NCBI GenBank assembly: GCA_902470405.1
Contig: CABRGJ010000023.1
Coordinates: 1 to 8,884 of the forward strand
Source: an uncultured Eggerthella sp.
GTDB lineage: Bacteria; Actinomycetota; Coriobacteriia; Coriobacteriales; Eggerthellaceae
Direction: 5' to 3'
Length of the DNA stretch: 8,884 nucleotides
In this document: positions 1 through 5,412 of the stretch, piece after piece
How the letters are laid out: the number at the start of each line of letters is the position of its first letter
Position numbering within the stretch: position 1 is the stretch's first letter
Program-made: the position numbers and the translations under genes
The notes under the pieces: generated by a model
Database searches by the model: none
Told to the model about the DNA's origin: nothing
Seen by the model: only the letters and a program-made list of their open reading frames with translations

Positions 1-573
1 ACCGAAGTGTACGGTCCTGGCATCGGCATTTCGTGCGATCACGAATGTGGCATGCATGTTTGGGATGACTACTGTTACTTCGAGATCGTCGATCCGAAGA
101 CAGGAGAGGTGTTGCCTGATGGAGAGATCGGCGAGTTGGTCATCACGACGCTGCGTAAGCAAGGTGCACCGCTCATTCGCTATCGTACGCATGATCTTTC
201 GCGCATCATCCCAGGTGAATGCCCATGTGGTTCACCTTTCCCGCGCATCGATACGCTGATCGGGCGTACGGATGATATGGTGAAAGTGAAGGGTGTGAAT
301 ATCTTCCCCGCTCAGATCGAAGAGGTCATCAAGTTCACGGATGGGGCTTCATCTGAATACCAGGTGATGATCGATCACTTGGAGGGCAAGGACATCATGA
401 CGGTATTCTTCGAGACCGAGGCTGAAGGAGATGCGCGCGAGAAGATCGAACGGAACATGGAATCGATCTTCAAAGGAAAGCTCGGCATGACACCGAACGC
501 TAAAGCAGTTGCGATCGGTGAACTTCCGCGTTCGGAGAAGAAGACCCAACGCATCTTCGACAATCGATATTAA
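1..573 (+). CDS. paaK: Phenylacetate-CoA ligase (PaaK family), C-terminal part
   Basis: The gene enters from the left edge; 190 residues of the C-terminal part of an adenylate-forming ligase are visible. The family activates phenylacetate or related aryl acids with ATP and CoA in the cytosol. Counting from the first base: TEVYGPG (1-7) is the A5-type motif; IVDPKTGEVLPDGEIGEL (29-46) is the usual sheet region; PLIRYRTHDLSR (57-68) is the A7-type motif; GRTDDMVKVKGVN (88-100) is the hinge before the mobile C-terminal domain, followed by IFPAQIEEV. ELPRSEKKTQRIFDNR near the end carries the lysine-containing A10-type motif. Cysteine pairs CDHEC (12-16) and CPC (74-76) are typical of PaaK; I assign them no role. 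In anaerobic Coriobacteriia such enzymes may work with keto-acid oxidoreductases on aryl-acetyl products of amino acid breakdown; that is inference. No clear terminator follows the TAA stop. Substrate is not proven by sequence. Confidence 0.95.
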   Translation, partial: TEVYGPGIGISCDHECGMHVWDDYCYFEIVDPKTGEVLPDGEIGELVITTLRKQGAPLIRYRTHDLSRIIPGECPCGSPFPRIDTLIGRTDDMVKVKGVNIFPAQIEEVIKFTDGASSEYQVMIDHLEGKDIMTVFFETEAEGDAREKIERNMESIFKGKLGMTPNAKAVAIGELPRSEKKTQRIFDNRY

Positions 574-649
574 TTTGCCGCTACCGAAAACTTTTTGCCC
601 GATGAAGGTAAACCTGTGTTGCTGCTCTCTGTTATGGTAAAGTGCTTGC

Positions 650-850
650 ATGGTTCTTTTGGGAATGCATACGATGAGTTGTGCGATCCGTGCCCAGCAT
701 TGGGCGCAAGGGTCTGCACATTCATGCGCGATCATGTCGGAGCACTGGGCACAGGGCTCCTTCAACGAGCGCGCTGTTATGTCTGAGCATCTTGCTCAGG
801 GATCCGCGTGTATTCTCACCCCTCCTATCATCGCTTTTCGATATCTATAG
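650..850 (+). CDS. Possible small repeat protein, three 15-residue units
   Basis: I do not recognise a family. The 66-codon frame encodes three tandem units ending in QHWAQGS, EHWAQGS and EHLAQGS, each preceded by SCAI or RAV-like residues and RA or MS. The case for coding is the substitution pattern. Between units 1 and 2 the last seven codons differ at six bases, five of them silent third positions. The SCAI serine is AGT in one unit and TCA in the other. Between units 2 and 3 most differences are again silent. The stop codon TAG (848-850) touches the first base of a terminator hairpin, as expected of a one-gene transcript. The start is uncertain: ATG at 650, 665 or 674 all lie after an in-frame stop at 638. 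None has a strong Shine-Dalgarno. TATGGT at 633-638 could be a -10 element, which would make the ATG at 650 nearly leaderless. No signal peptide or membrane span is evident. It could also be an RNA gene or decayed repeat. Confidence 0.45.
   Translation: MVLLGMHTMSCAIRAQHWAQGSAHSCAIMSEHWAQGSFNERAVMSEHLAQGSACILTPPIIAFRYL
671..805 (+). repeat. Three tandem 45-bp degenerate repeats
   Basis: Units run 671-715, 716-760 and 761-805, in phase with the 650-850 frame. The most conserved part is the last 21-24 bases of each unit (for example GAGCACTGGGCACAGGGCTCC at 740-760). DNA identity is modest, yet the encoded heptad HWAQGS/HLAQGS is nearly constant. A unit length divisible by three and silent divergence suggest old protein-level duplication, not recent slippage. 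Confidence 0.7.
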
Positions 851-879
851 CACACGAGTTTAGGCTCGGTGCTTTTTTT
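850..879 (+). terminator. Rho-independent terminator after the repeat ORF
   Basis: GCAC (850-853), a bulged A, and CGAG (855-858) pair with CTCG (865-868) and GTGC (869-872) around a six-base loop; seven T follow (873-879). It starts on the last base of the 650-850 stop codon. It separates the region from the symporter promoter downstream. Confidence 0.8.
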
Positions 880-909
880 ATGCGCTCAGCCGTAATGTAT
901 CGCGTGCGC

Positions 910-976
910 ATATCGAAGAGAGAAAAGAAGGAAAGGGCCATGACAGTATCGGTATATCGAGAGAAGAAAGAGTAGG
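910..976 (+). repeat. Duplicated ribosome-binding segment ahead of the symporter
   Basis: ATATCGAAGAGAGAAAAGAAGG beginning at 910 recurs with small changes from 954 (ATATCGAGAGAAGAAAGAG, then TAGG), an offset of 44 bases. The first copy supplies the Shine-Dalgarno of an 11-codon mini-ORF and the second that of the symporter. The pattern fits a small tandem duplication of a translation start region. Confidence 0.4.
940..975 (+). CDS. Possible 11-residue leader peptide
   Basis: ATG at 940 is preceded by the purine-rich AGAAGGAAAGGG, which includes AAGGA about seven bases upstream and is a better Shine-Dalgarno than the symporter's own. The frame reads MTVSVYREKKE and stops with TAG at 973-975, two bases before the symporter ATG at 978, in a different frame. 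Such spacing would couple translation of the transporter to that of the leader. The peptide has no run of one amino acid that would suggest attenuation, and I see no competing hairpins. It may simply be a by-product of the duplicated ribosome-binding segment. Confidence 0.4.
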   Translation: MTVSVYREKKE

Positions 977-977
977 T

Positions 978-2567
978 ATGTTCCTCAAGATTCTTATCGT
1001 GGCGATCTTCGTTGCGGTCACAGTGGCGGTCGGCGTGTTCGCCCGCAAGCACTCGAACAGTGTGGATGGTTTTGTGCTGGGCGGCCGTAATGTTGGTCCC
1101 TGGCTTTCCGCTTTTGCGTTCGGAACAAGTTATTTTTCGGCGGTCGTCTTCATCGGCTATGCTGGTCAGTTTGGCTGGAAGTATGGCATGTCGGTCTTCT
1201 GGGTCGGTATCGGTAATGCGGTGCTCGGTTCGCTTCTTGCATGGTGGGTGCTCGGCCCTCGTACGCGTGAGATGACCCAGCGCTTGAAGGCGACGACAAT
1301 GCCAGAATTCTTTGGGAAGCGCTTCAATAGTAAGGCATTGCGTATCGCTGCAGCTGCGATCATCTTCGTGTTTTTGATTCCCTACACCGCTTCTGTATAT
1401 AACGGTCTTTCGCGTTTATTCGGCATGGCGTTCGGGCTGCCTTATGAATGGTGCGTGATCGGTATGGCGGTGGTCACGTGCATCTATGTTGTACTGGGTG
1501 GATATGTTGCATCTGTTTGGAACGATTTTATCCAGGGAACCATCATGCTGATCGGTATCGTGGCGGTCATCGTTGCTGTGCTGAATGGGCAGGGTGGCAT
1601 CGCAACGGCTATCGTGAGCCTTTCCCAGATTCCTGCCGAAGGAAGCGCCATGGCAGGACCGTTTACGTCAATGTTCGGTCCAGATGCACTCAACCTTCTT
1701 GGCGTGATCGTCCTCACTTCGCTCGGCACATGGGCGCTGCCGCAGATGGTGCAGAAATTCTATGCCATCAAGACTGGTCCAGCTATCAAGCAAGGTGCGA
1801 TCATCTCGACCATCTTCGCGCTTGTTGTTGCGGGCGGTTCGTATTTCCTCGGCGGTTTTGGTCGTTTGTTCGGTGGTGATATCGCATATGCTGCGAATGG
1901 TACGCCCATCTACGACTCTATCGTGCCGACCATGTTAGCGGGGCTGCCTGATATTCTGCTCGGCATCGTAGTCGTGTTGGTGCTCTCTGCATCCATGTCC
2001 ACGCTTGCAGGCCTCGTGCTCACTTCATCTTCAACACTCACCCTCGACCTTATCAAGGGCAATATCGTGAAGAAGATGGACGAGAAGAAGCAGGTTCGCT
2101 ACATGCGCATCTTCATTGTCGTATTCGTTGCGATCTCTGCGGGCATCGCACTTGTGCAGTTCCATTCGACCATCGTCTTCATCGCGCAGTTAATGGGTTA
2201 TTCGTGGGGTGCTCTTTCTGGCTCATTCCTTGGCCCCTTCTTCTGGGGTTTGTTCTCAGGTCGTATCTCAAAGCCTGCGGTATGGTGCAGCTTTGCCTTG
2301 GGTGTGGGCATGACCGTTTCGAACATGATCTTCGGTTACATCGCATCGCCGATCAATTGTGGCGCGATCACTATGGTTCTTTCGCTCATTCTCGTACCCA
2401 TCATTAGCCTCTTCACTAAGCCTGTACCGTTCGTGGTCAAGCCGCCTTCAACGGCAGGTGCTATCGATCGCGAATATGTATATGGGCTGCGCGAGCAGCA
2501 GGTGATCGAACAGCAGCAGAAGCTGCGTGTTCAAAGCGCAACACAGGTAGATGTGCGCGAAGAATAA
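978..2567 (+). CDS. Sodium:solute symporter (SSS/PutP-type)
   Basis: This 529-residue integral membrane protein belongs to the SSS family, which imports a solute with Na+ through a LeuT-type fold of about 13 helices. The N-terminus is a membrane span (residues 2-22), followed by the family stretch DGFVLGGRNVGPWLSAFAFG (30-49) and MPEFFGKRF (108-116). SASMSTLAG (337-345) with the following TSSSTLTLDL matches the PutP segment that holds the Na+-binding Ser-Thr pair; here these are Ser341 and Thr342. Length is normal. A polar tail (about 490-529) is Gln-rich (EQQVIEQQQK). The substrate cannot be read from sequence: proline-like amino acids, monocarboxylates or aryl acids are all possible, and the nearby PaaK gene is separated by a terminator, so it is weak evidence. 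The start at 978 lies two bases after the mini-ORF stop, with GAGAAGAAAGAG upstream. A strong terminator follows. Confidence 0.95.
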   Translation: MFLKILIVAIFVAVTVAVGVFARKHSNSVDGFVLGGRNVGPWLSAFAFGTSYFSAVVFIGYAGQFGWKYGMSVFWVGIGNAVLGSLLAWWVLGPRTREMTQRLKATTMPEFFGKRFNSKALRIAAAAIIFVFLIPYTASVYNGLSRLFGMAFGLPYEWCVIGMAVVTCIYVVLGGYVASVWNDFIQGTIMLIGIVAVIVAVLNGQGGIATAIVSLSQIPAEGSAMAGPFTSMFGPDALNLLGVIVLTSLGTWALPQMVQKFYAIKTGPAIKQGAIISTIFALVVAGGSYFLGGFGRLFGGDIAYAANGTPIYDSIVPTMLAGLPDILLGIVVVLVLSASMSTLAGLVLTSSSTLTLDLIKGNIVKKMDEKKQVRYMRIFIVVFVAISAGIALVQFHSTIVFIAQLMGYSWGALSGSFLGPFFWGLFSGRISKPAVWCSFALGVGMTVSNMIFGYIASPINCGAITMVLSLILVPIISLFTKPVPFVVKPPSTAGAIDREYVYGLREQQVIEQQQKLRVQSATQVDVREE

Positions 2568-2589
2568 GCAGTTCAGACACGTGCTACAC

Positions 2590-2621
2590 AAAAAACGCCA
2601 AGGTTCGCCTTGGCGTTTTTT
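2590..2621. terminator. Bidirectional rho-independent terminator
   Basis: ACGCCAAGG (2595-2603) and CCTTGGCGT (2608-2616) form a perfect 9-bp stem with a TTCG tetraloop, flanked by an A run (2590-2594) and a matching T run (2617-2621). It lies between the converging symporter and the 78-residue gene and can end transcription from both sides. Confidence 0.95.
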
Positions 2622-2636
2622 CATGCTTGGTGAAGG

Positions 2637-2873
2637 CTAGAGAATGTCACGGTCTTCAGCGTTCACCCATTCGTGATACTTCCGCAAAAGTGCCATGGTG
2701 CGAGCGTTGGATACCGCAGTCGAGAACGGCATCAGGTCTTCGACCGAGAAGGATACGTTGCCGTTCGCGTCCTTCGGCAAGTCCATGTGCTCGATCACGC
2801 TTGCGAAGATACGTGCCATATCCTGATCGGTCGTTTGGTCGACCATGCGTGCAAAATCGTTGAAATCTTTCAT
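2637..2873 (-). CDS. Conserved-looking hypothetical protein, 78 aa
   Basis: I do not recognise this protein. It is small, soluble and acidic, with no signal peptide, membrane span or cysteine. The N-terminal half (KDFNDFARMVDQTTDQD, then MARIFASVIEHM) and the C-terminal part (NARTMALLRKYHEWVNAEDR) look helical; the middle (LPKDANGNVSFSVEDLMPF) looks like a loop. The frame could open 16 codons earlier at 2921, but the ATG at 2873 has a clear GAAGGGG Shine-Dalgarno at the right distance, so I use it. The longer version would also translate through the palindrome at 2901-2916. The gene is divergent from the ZIP transporter and has its own promoter candidate. The palindrome upstream resembles a LexA operator, so damage control is possible; that is inference. 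Confidence 0.75.
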   Translation of the reverse strand: MKDFNDFARMVDQTTDQDMARIFASVIEHMDLPKDANGNVSFSVEDLMPFSTAVSNARTMALLRKYHEWVNAEDRDIL

Positions 2874-2900
2874 GAAAGCCCCTTCGGTTACCCGTTTACT

Positions 2901-2916
2901 ACGAACAGCGGTTCGT
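2901..2916. promoter_or_regulatory. LexA/SOS-box-like palindrome
   Basis: ACGAAC-AGCG-GTTCGT is a perfect palindrome with a four-base centre. The core CGAAC-N4-GTTCG is the operator pattern known for LexA of Gram-positive bacteria and actinobacteria. It lies 28 bases upstream of the 78-residue gene's ATG, downstream of its likely -10, where a repressor would block transcription. The central AGCG does not fit the Bacillus sub-consensus. As RNA it would form a 6-bp hairpin in the leader, which is an alternative role. Confidence 0.45.
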
Positions 2917-2938
2917 CCCACATCGTATTCGATGCGGC

Positions 2939-2969
2939 TTTATAATCAATCCTATCTTAAGTTCTTCAA
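2939..2969 (-). promoter_or_regulatory. Promoter candidate for the 78-residue gene
   Basis: On the minus strand TTGAAG (2969-2964) and TATAAA (2944-2939) are separated by 19 bases, somewhat long for a sigma-70-type promoter. The predicted start near 2932 leaves a leader of about 60 bases that contains the LexA-like palindrome. Confidence 0.4.
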
Positions 2970-2992
2970 GCGCTGGACAGTTTGAATACGAT
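2965..2992 (+). promoter_or_regulatory. Promoter candidate for the ZIP transporter
   Basis: TTCAAG (2965-2970) and TACGAT (2987-2992) are 16 bases apart; the -35 is poor and overlaps that of the opposite promoter. The -10 lies inside the right arm of the 10-bp inverted repeat, so a protein bound there would block it. Confidence 0.3.
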
Positions 2993-3044
2993 GAATCGTT
3001 GATGAAGAGAGAAGACCACGCGATCGAAAGGCGACGGGCTCCCT

Positions 3045-3905
3045 ATGGAATCATTTCTTGCAGTGACCATCATGACACTGATCGCAGGTGTCGGCGGAAC
3101 AGGACTCGGTGGTTTTCTTGGCTCCCTTGTTCGTACCGATTCGAATCGACTTGTTAGTTTGCTCTTGAGCGCAACGAGTGGTGTGATGGTGTCGATCGTC
3201 TGCTTTGAATTGATGACCGAATGTCTTGAGGCATCTGAGGCGATCTTTGAGTCGGGTGCGGTCTTCTTGGTGTGCGCGGCTGTGCTCGTTGGAATGTTTG
3301 TTGTCGCGTTGCTGAATTGGTTGATCGATAAGCGAACCGTCTCTGAGGTTCCCCATACGGCAAACAGCTTGCACCCGAAGACGCATGACAACATCGATGA
3401 ATTGAGTCATGTCGATCACTACAATCAGCATCTGAAAGAGAACGCTCCGCGACGCGAGCTCTGGATCGCAGGCGTGGTGATCGCGTGTGCTATCGCACTC
3501 CATAATATTCCCGAGGGTATGTCCATCGGCGCGAGCTACAACATTGATGTCGAGGGCGGTGTGAGCATGGCCATCGTTCTTGCGGTCCTCATTGGGCTTC
3601 ACAACATTCCAGAAGGCATGGCGGTGTCGGTGCCGCTCGTTGCGGGTGGCATGGGTCGTATAAAAGCAGCATTGCTCACTGCCGCGTCAGGTGTCCCGAT
3701 CGTATTGGGCGCATGGGTTGGATATTGGATCGGAGACATCGGTCCGTTGGGTCTGGCATGTTCGCTCGGTTTCGCATCGGGCGCCATGCTCTATGTCGTT
3801 TTCGGTGAGATCGTCCCTCAGGCGATCTTGATGTATCGCTCCAAGATACCGGCGTTCTTCGTCATCGTCGGCATGCTCATTGGTCTTATCATCATCTATC
3901 TCTAG
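3045..3905 (+). CDS. ZIP-family metal transporter (ZupT/GufA-like)
   Basis: This 286-residue inner membrane protein should import divalent metal ions, most often zinc or iron. It has eight predicted membrane spans, the family norm. The two metal-binding helices carry ALHNIPEGMSIG (151-162) and GLHNIPEGMAVSVPL (185-199), with His153/Asn154/Glu157 and His186/Asn187/Glu190 as the expected binuclear-site ligands. CFELMTE (53-59) in an early helix and FGEIVPQ (253-259) near the end are also typical. The loop between spans 3 and 4 (about 97-135) is rich in histidine (104, 110, 114, 122, 125, 129), the usual metal-sensing or metal-collecting loop. The start is the first ATG of the frame; its Shine-Dalgarno is weak (GACGGG, or AAAGG 13 bases away). 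Which metal is used cannot be read from sequence. It is divergent from the 78-residue gene and shares its control region. Confidence 0.95.
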   Translation: MESFLAVTIMTLIAGVGGTGLGGFLGSLVRTDSNRLVSLLLSATSGVMVSIVCFELMTECLEASEAIFESGAVFLVCAAVLVGMFVVALLNWLIDKRTVSEVPHTANSLHPKTHDNIDELSHVDHYNQHLKENAPRRELWIAGVVIACAIALHNIPEGMSIGASYNIDVEGGVSMAIVLAVLIGLHNIPEGMAVSVPLVAGGMGRIKAALLTAASGVPIVLGAWVGYWIGDIGPLGLACSLGFASGAMLYVVFGEIVPQAILMYRSKIPAFFVIVGMLIGLIIIYL

Positions 3906-3932
3906 GGAGCATCGGGTGCCATTCCCTTTGGA

Positions 3933-3960
3933 TGAGCGGTTGCTCACAAAAAATTTTTTT
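3933..3960 (+). terminator. Weak terminator candidate after the ZIP gene
   Basis: TGAGC (3933-3937) and GCTCA (3942-3946) form a 5-bp stem with a GGTT loop, but the seven T (3954-3960) begin eight bases later, behind an A run. The gap makes efficient termination doubtful. Confidence 0.3.
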
Positions 3961-4000
3961 GGGCGCAAAAAATGAGTTTTCCACAATGAAAATGGCTCTA

Positions 4001-4146
4001 AAACAGCTGCTAGATGCCTGATAGCACGAACACAGCAAAGTTGCTATACAGCTTCTGAAAACAGCTATTCAAGCTGGCTGATCTTGAAATGGAATACAGC
4101 GGAACACACCGAAAAAAGCTGCTAGCACCCCTGTCGTAGCACAGCT
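4001..4146. repeat. Cluster of CAGCT / TGCTA-TAGCA motifs
   Basis: AGCTGCTAG occurs at 4005-4013 and 4117-4125. ACAGCT occurs at 4003-4008 (as AACAGCT), 4048-4053, 4061-4066 and 4141-4146, with the inverse AGCTG at 4072-4076. Two spaced palindromes, TGCTA-N9-TAGCA (4008-4026) and TGCTA-N12-TAGCA (4120-4141), enclose the block. AGCAA-AG-TTGCT lies between them. The density in 145 bases suggests a multi-site protein-binding region. Confidence 0.4.
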
Positions 4147-4254
4147 TTCTTGGGTGAAAAATGGGCCCGATTCGCGCTGATAAAGACGGCTACTCAAGAA
4201 GGTCCAGACACAAAATCTTGTGGTTTTTGCTCTAGTCATATCCTAGATATACGC

Positions 4255-4288
4255 TACAATCTTGCTATAGAATTCATAAGGTTCTATA
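4255..4288 (+). promoter_or_regulatory. Promoter-like block with a 7-bp inverted repeat
   Basis: TACAAT (4255-4260) and TATAGA (4266-4271) resemble -10 elements, but no good -35 is seen at the right distance. TATAGAA (4266-4272) and TTCTATA (4282-4288) form an inverted repeat with a nine-base spacer. It lies about 115 bases upstream of the ribbon-helix-helix start and could be an operator for that gene's own product. Confidence 0.3.
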
Positions 4289-4403
4289 TGGGTGTATATC
4301 TTCACGGTTGCACTTCCGAAGGCCCTTCAGCGGTCAAGTTCATCGGTCCGCAAGGAAAATCTTTTAGAAATAACTGCTGGAGAATCTGTAAGGTGGGTTT
4401 GAG

Positions 4404-4607
4404 TTGAGCTCAAAAGTTAAACAAGCGAACTTCCGTCTTCCCCTCGAGTACATGGCTCTTATCGATGATTTCGCGCGCCGCGAAGACATCACGAAAGCCA
4501 CCGTCATCACACGAGCGCTTGATTGCATGCAAGCGTCTTACGATAGTGGCCATGGGGGGAATGCCGGTAACGAGCGCTGGCCCTGCCTCTGGCGGCGGTG
4601 CTTCTGA
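4404..4607 (+). CDS. Ribbon-helix-helix N-terminal module, frame ends after G6 run
   Basis: The TTG start has a good AAGGTGGG Shine-Dalgarno six bases upstream. Residues 5-13 (VKQANFRLP) form the likely DNA-contacting strand. Residues 14-29 (LEYMALIDDFARREDI) and 30-48 (TKATVITRALDCMQASYDS) form the two helices of a CopG/MetJ-type fold. After GHGG the frame passes six G at 4554-4559 and runs into the out-of-frame tail NAGNERWPCLWRRCF, ending at 4607. Deleting one base in the G run joins it seamlessly to the coiled-coil frame downstream, giving one 335-residue protein. I therefore think residues 1-50 are the true N-terminus of that protein and the last 15 residues are not native. If the break is real and not a sequencing error, the cell makes a 67-residue RHH-only protein, a plausible small repressor or antitoxin-like size, unless frameshifting restores the rest. 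Confidence 0.65.
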   Translation: MSSKVKQANFRLPLEYMALIDDFARREDITKATVITRALDCMQASYDSGHGGNAGNERWPCLWRRCF

Positions 4608-5412
4608 TGCGGAGTTGGAAGATCTGCGTGCCAAACTCAAGAAGGCCGAAGAACGTGCGACCGAAGCAGAGCGCGCCTTGCAGTCCGCCGAAGATCGTGC
4701 CCGCGATGCGATTCGTCAGCGCGATGCTGCTGAAGATAAGGCTCGCAATGCTGTAAGCGATCTTGCGAACGCCCAAGCCCAAAATGTCAATGCCGGATCG
4801 TTCGATAACGGTCGATCGGAAGCTGCCGAAGAAGAGATCGAGCGCTTGCGTACGTTGGTCGCCAAGCAAGCGGCAACGCTGGAAGAGAAGATTCGCGCAT
4901 TGGCTTCCAAGGAAGTTGGTTATGACGATCAAGCGCGTAGTCTTGCTTCCAAGGATGCAGAGATCTCTTCACGCGATGCCATCATCGCCGATCGCGATCG
5001 TCAGATCTCCGATCTGCGCGCGCAGCTGTCCGAATCAAATGCGCGCATCCAGCTTACCAATGCTCTGCCAAATGGTATCCAGCCGCTCAATGTCGACGCT
5101 ACTACGTTTGCAGACGATAATCCTGTCGGTGCCCTTTCTATGCTCAATATGCTCAACAACGTTATGGCTGCCTTCAAACAACAGGTCAAAGACGCGCGCA
5201 TCTTAGGCGAGCAAGAAGGTCGCAAAGCGTTGCAGCATGAGTTCGAAGATGTTATTAACAAAGCCCGCAACGATGGCTATCGTGATGCGATGACTTATCT
5301 GGATGACCGCGCCACCACCGCTCGTGAATCAGGTGCGAAAGAAGAGCGCGCACGCATTGCCAATATGGGCTTCTTCGAGCGTCGTCGCTATTTGAACATT
5401 CACGTCGCATAA
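4552..5412 (+). CDS. Coiled-coil protein, C-terminal part of a split RHH protein
   Basis: From ATG 4552 the frame gives 286 residues: a Gly/Ser/Ala linker (MPVTSAGPASGGGAS), then heptad-rich, highly charged coiled coil (ELEDLRAKLKKAEERATEAE onward). A break around NAQAQNVNAGSFDNG is followed by a second coiled coil starting EAAEEEIERLRTLVAKQ and containing the paired ALASKE/SLASKD and SSRDAII/ADRDRQI segments. The C-terminal domain (from about NVDATTFADDNPVGAL to FFERRRYLNIHVA) is helical and not one I recognise. The frame is open back to ATG 4465, but there it overlaps the better RHH coding, and ATG 4552 lacks a Shine-Dalgarno, so an independent start is doubtful. An RHH head on a long coiled coil is similar in plan to KfrA-type plasmid proteins or nucleoid-associated factors; this is analogy of layout, not homology. 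A cytosolic DNA-binding or scaffolding role is inferred. Confidence 0.85.
   Translation: MGGMPVTSAGPASGGGASDAELEDLRAKLKKAEERATEAERALQSAEDRARDAIRQRDAAEDKARNAVSDLANAQAQNVNAGSFDNGRSEAAEEEIERLRTLVAKQAATLEEKIRALASKEVGYDDQARSLASKDAEISSRDAIIADRDRQISDLRAQLSESNARIQLTNALPNGIQPLNVDATTFADDNPVGALSMLNMLNNVMAAFKQQVKDARILGEQEGRKALQHEFEDVINKARNDGYRDAMTYLDDRATTARESGAKEERARIANMGFFERRRYLNIHVA
4554..4559 (+). other. G6 run at the frame break (+1)
   Basis: Six G in CAT-GGGGGG-AATG separate the RHH frame from the coiled-coil frame. With five G the reading is ...DSGHGG-MPVTSAG..., continuous from 4404 to 5412. Explanations are a homopolymer sequencing error, a true frameshift mutation, slippage-based phase variation, or programmed +1 shifting. 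Sequence alone cannot decide; a homopolymer error or mutation is the plainest. Confidence 0.7.

Larger units (their letters stand above)
2921..2993. repeat. 10-bp inverted repeat around the divergent promoters
   Basis: CATCGTATTC (2921-2930) recurs in reverse complement as GAATACGATG (2984-2993). Each copy also sits in a small local palindrome: CATCG-TATT-CGATG at 2921-2934 and ACGAT-GA-ATCGT at 2988-2999. The copies lie near the expected starts of the two divergent transcripts, as expected for paired operators of a shared regulator. Confidence 0.4.
3906..4403. other. Gene-free A+T-rich repeat region
   Basis: I see no convincing gene here. The left end has a weak terminator for the ZIP gene. 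From about 3959 to 4163 the DNA is A-rich and full of short repeats, bracketed by the related strings TTGGGCGCAAAAAATG (3959-3974) and TTGGGTGAAAAATG (4150-4163). CACAA-AATC-TTGTG (4209-4222) followed by five T is a very weak hairpin. The right part (4235-4290) is A+T-rich and promoter-like and leads to the ribbon-helix-helix gene. Base composition differs from the flanking genes, which could reflect a regulatory or DNA-binding role or acquired DNA. Confidence 0.6.

Noticed and set aside
349..765. Minus-strand open frame of 138 codons with CAQC repeats
   Set aside because: It lies opposite the PaaK gene and its Cys repeats are the complement of the plus-strand 45-bp units, whose substitutions fit the plus frame.
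2874..2921. Longer 94-residue version of the small minus-strand protein
   Set aside because: ATG 2873 has a clear Shine-Dalgarno, while the extension crosses the LexA-like palindrome.
3977..3985. TTTTCCACA, one mismatch from a DnaA box
   Set aside because: It is a single site with no cluster and no replication gene nearby, expected by chance in A+T-rich DNA.
4209..4228. CACAA-AATC-TTGTG hairpin followed by T5 as a terminator
   Set aside because: The stem is only five, mostly A-T, pairs and there is no recognised gene for it to end.
4150..4407. Plus-strand open frame of 85 codons before the RHH gene
   Set aside because: It starts at a TTG inside the repeat block without a Shine-Dalgarno, has atypical composition, and overlaps the better supported RHH start.
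4465..4551. Upstream extension of the coiled-coil frame to ATG 4465
   Set aside because: The same bases encode a good ribbon-helix-helix in another frame; the extension looks like a shadow of it.
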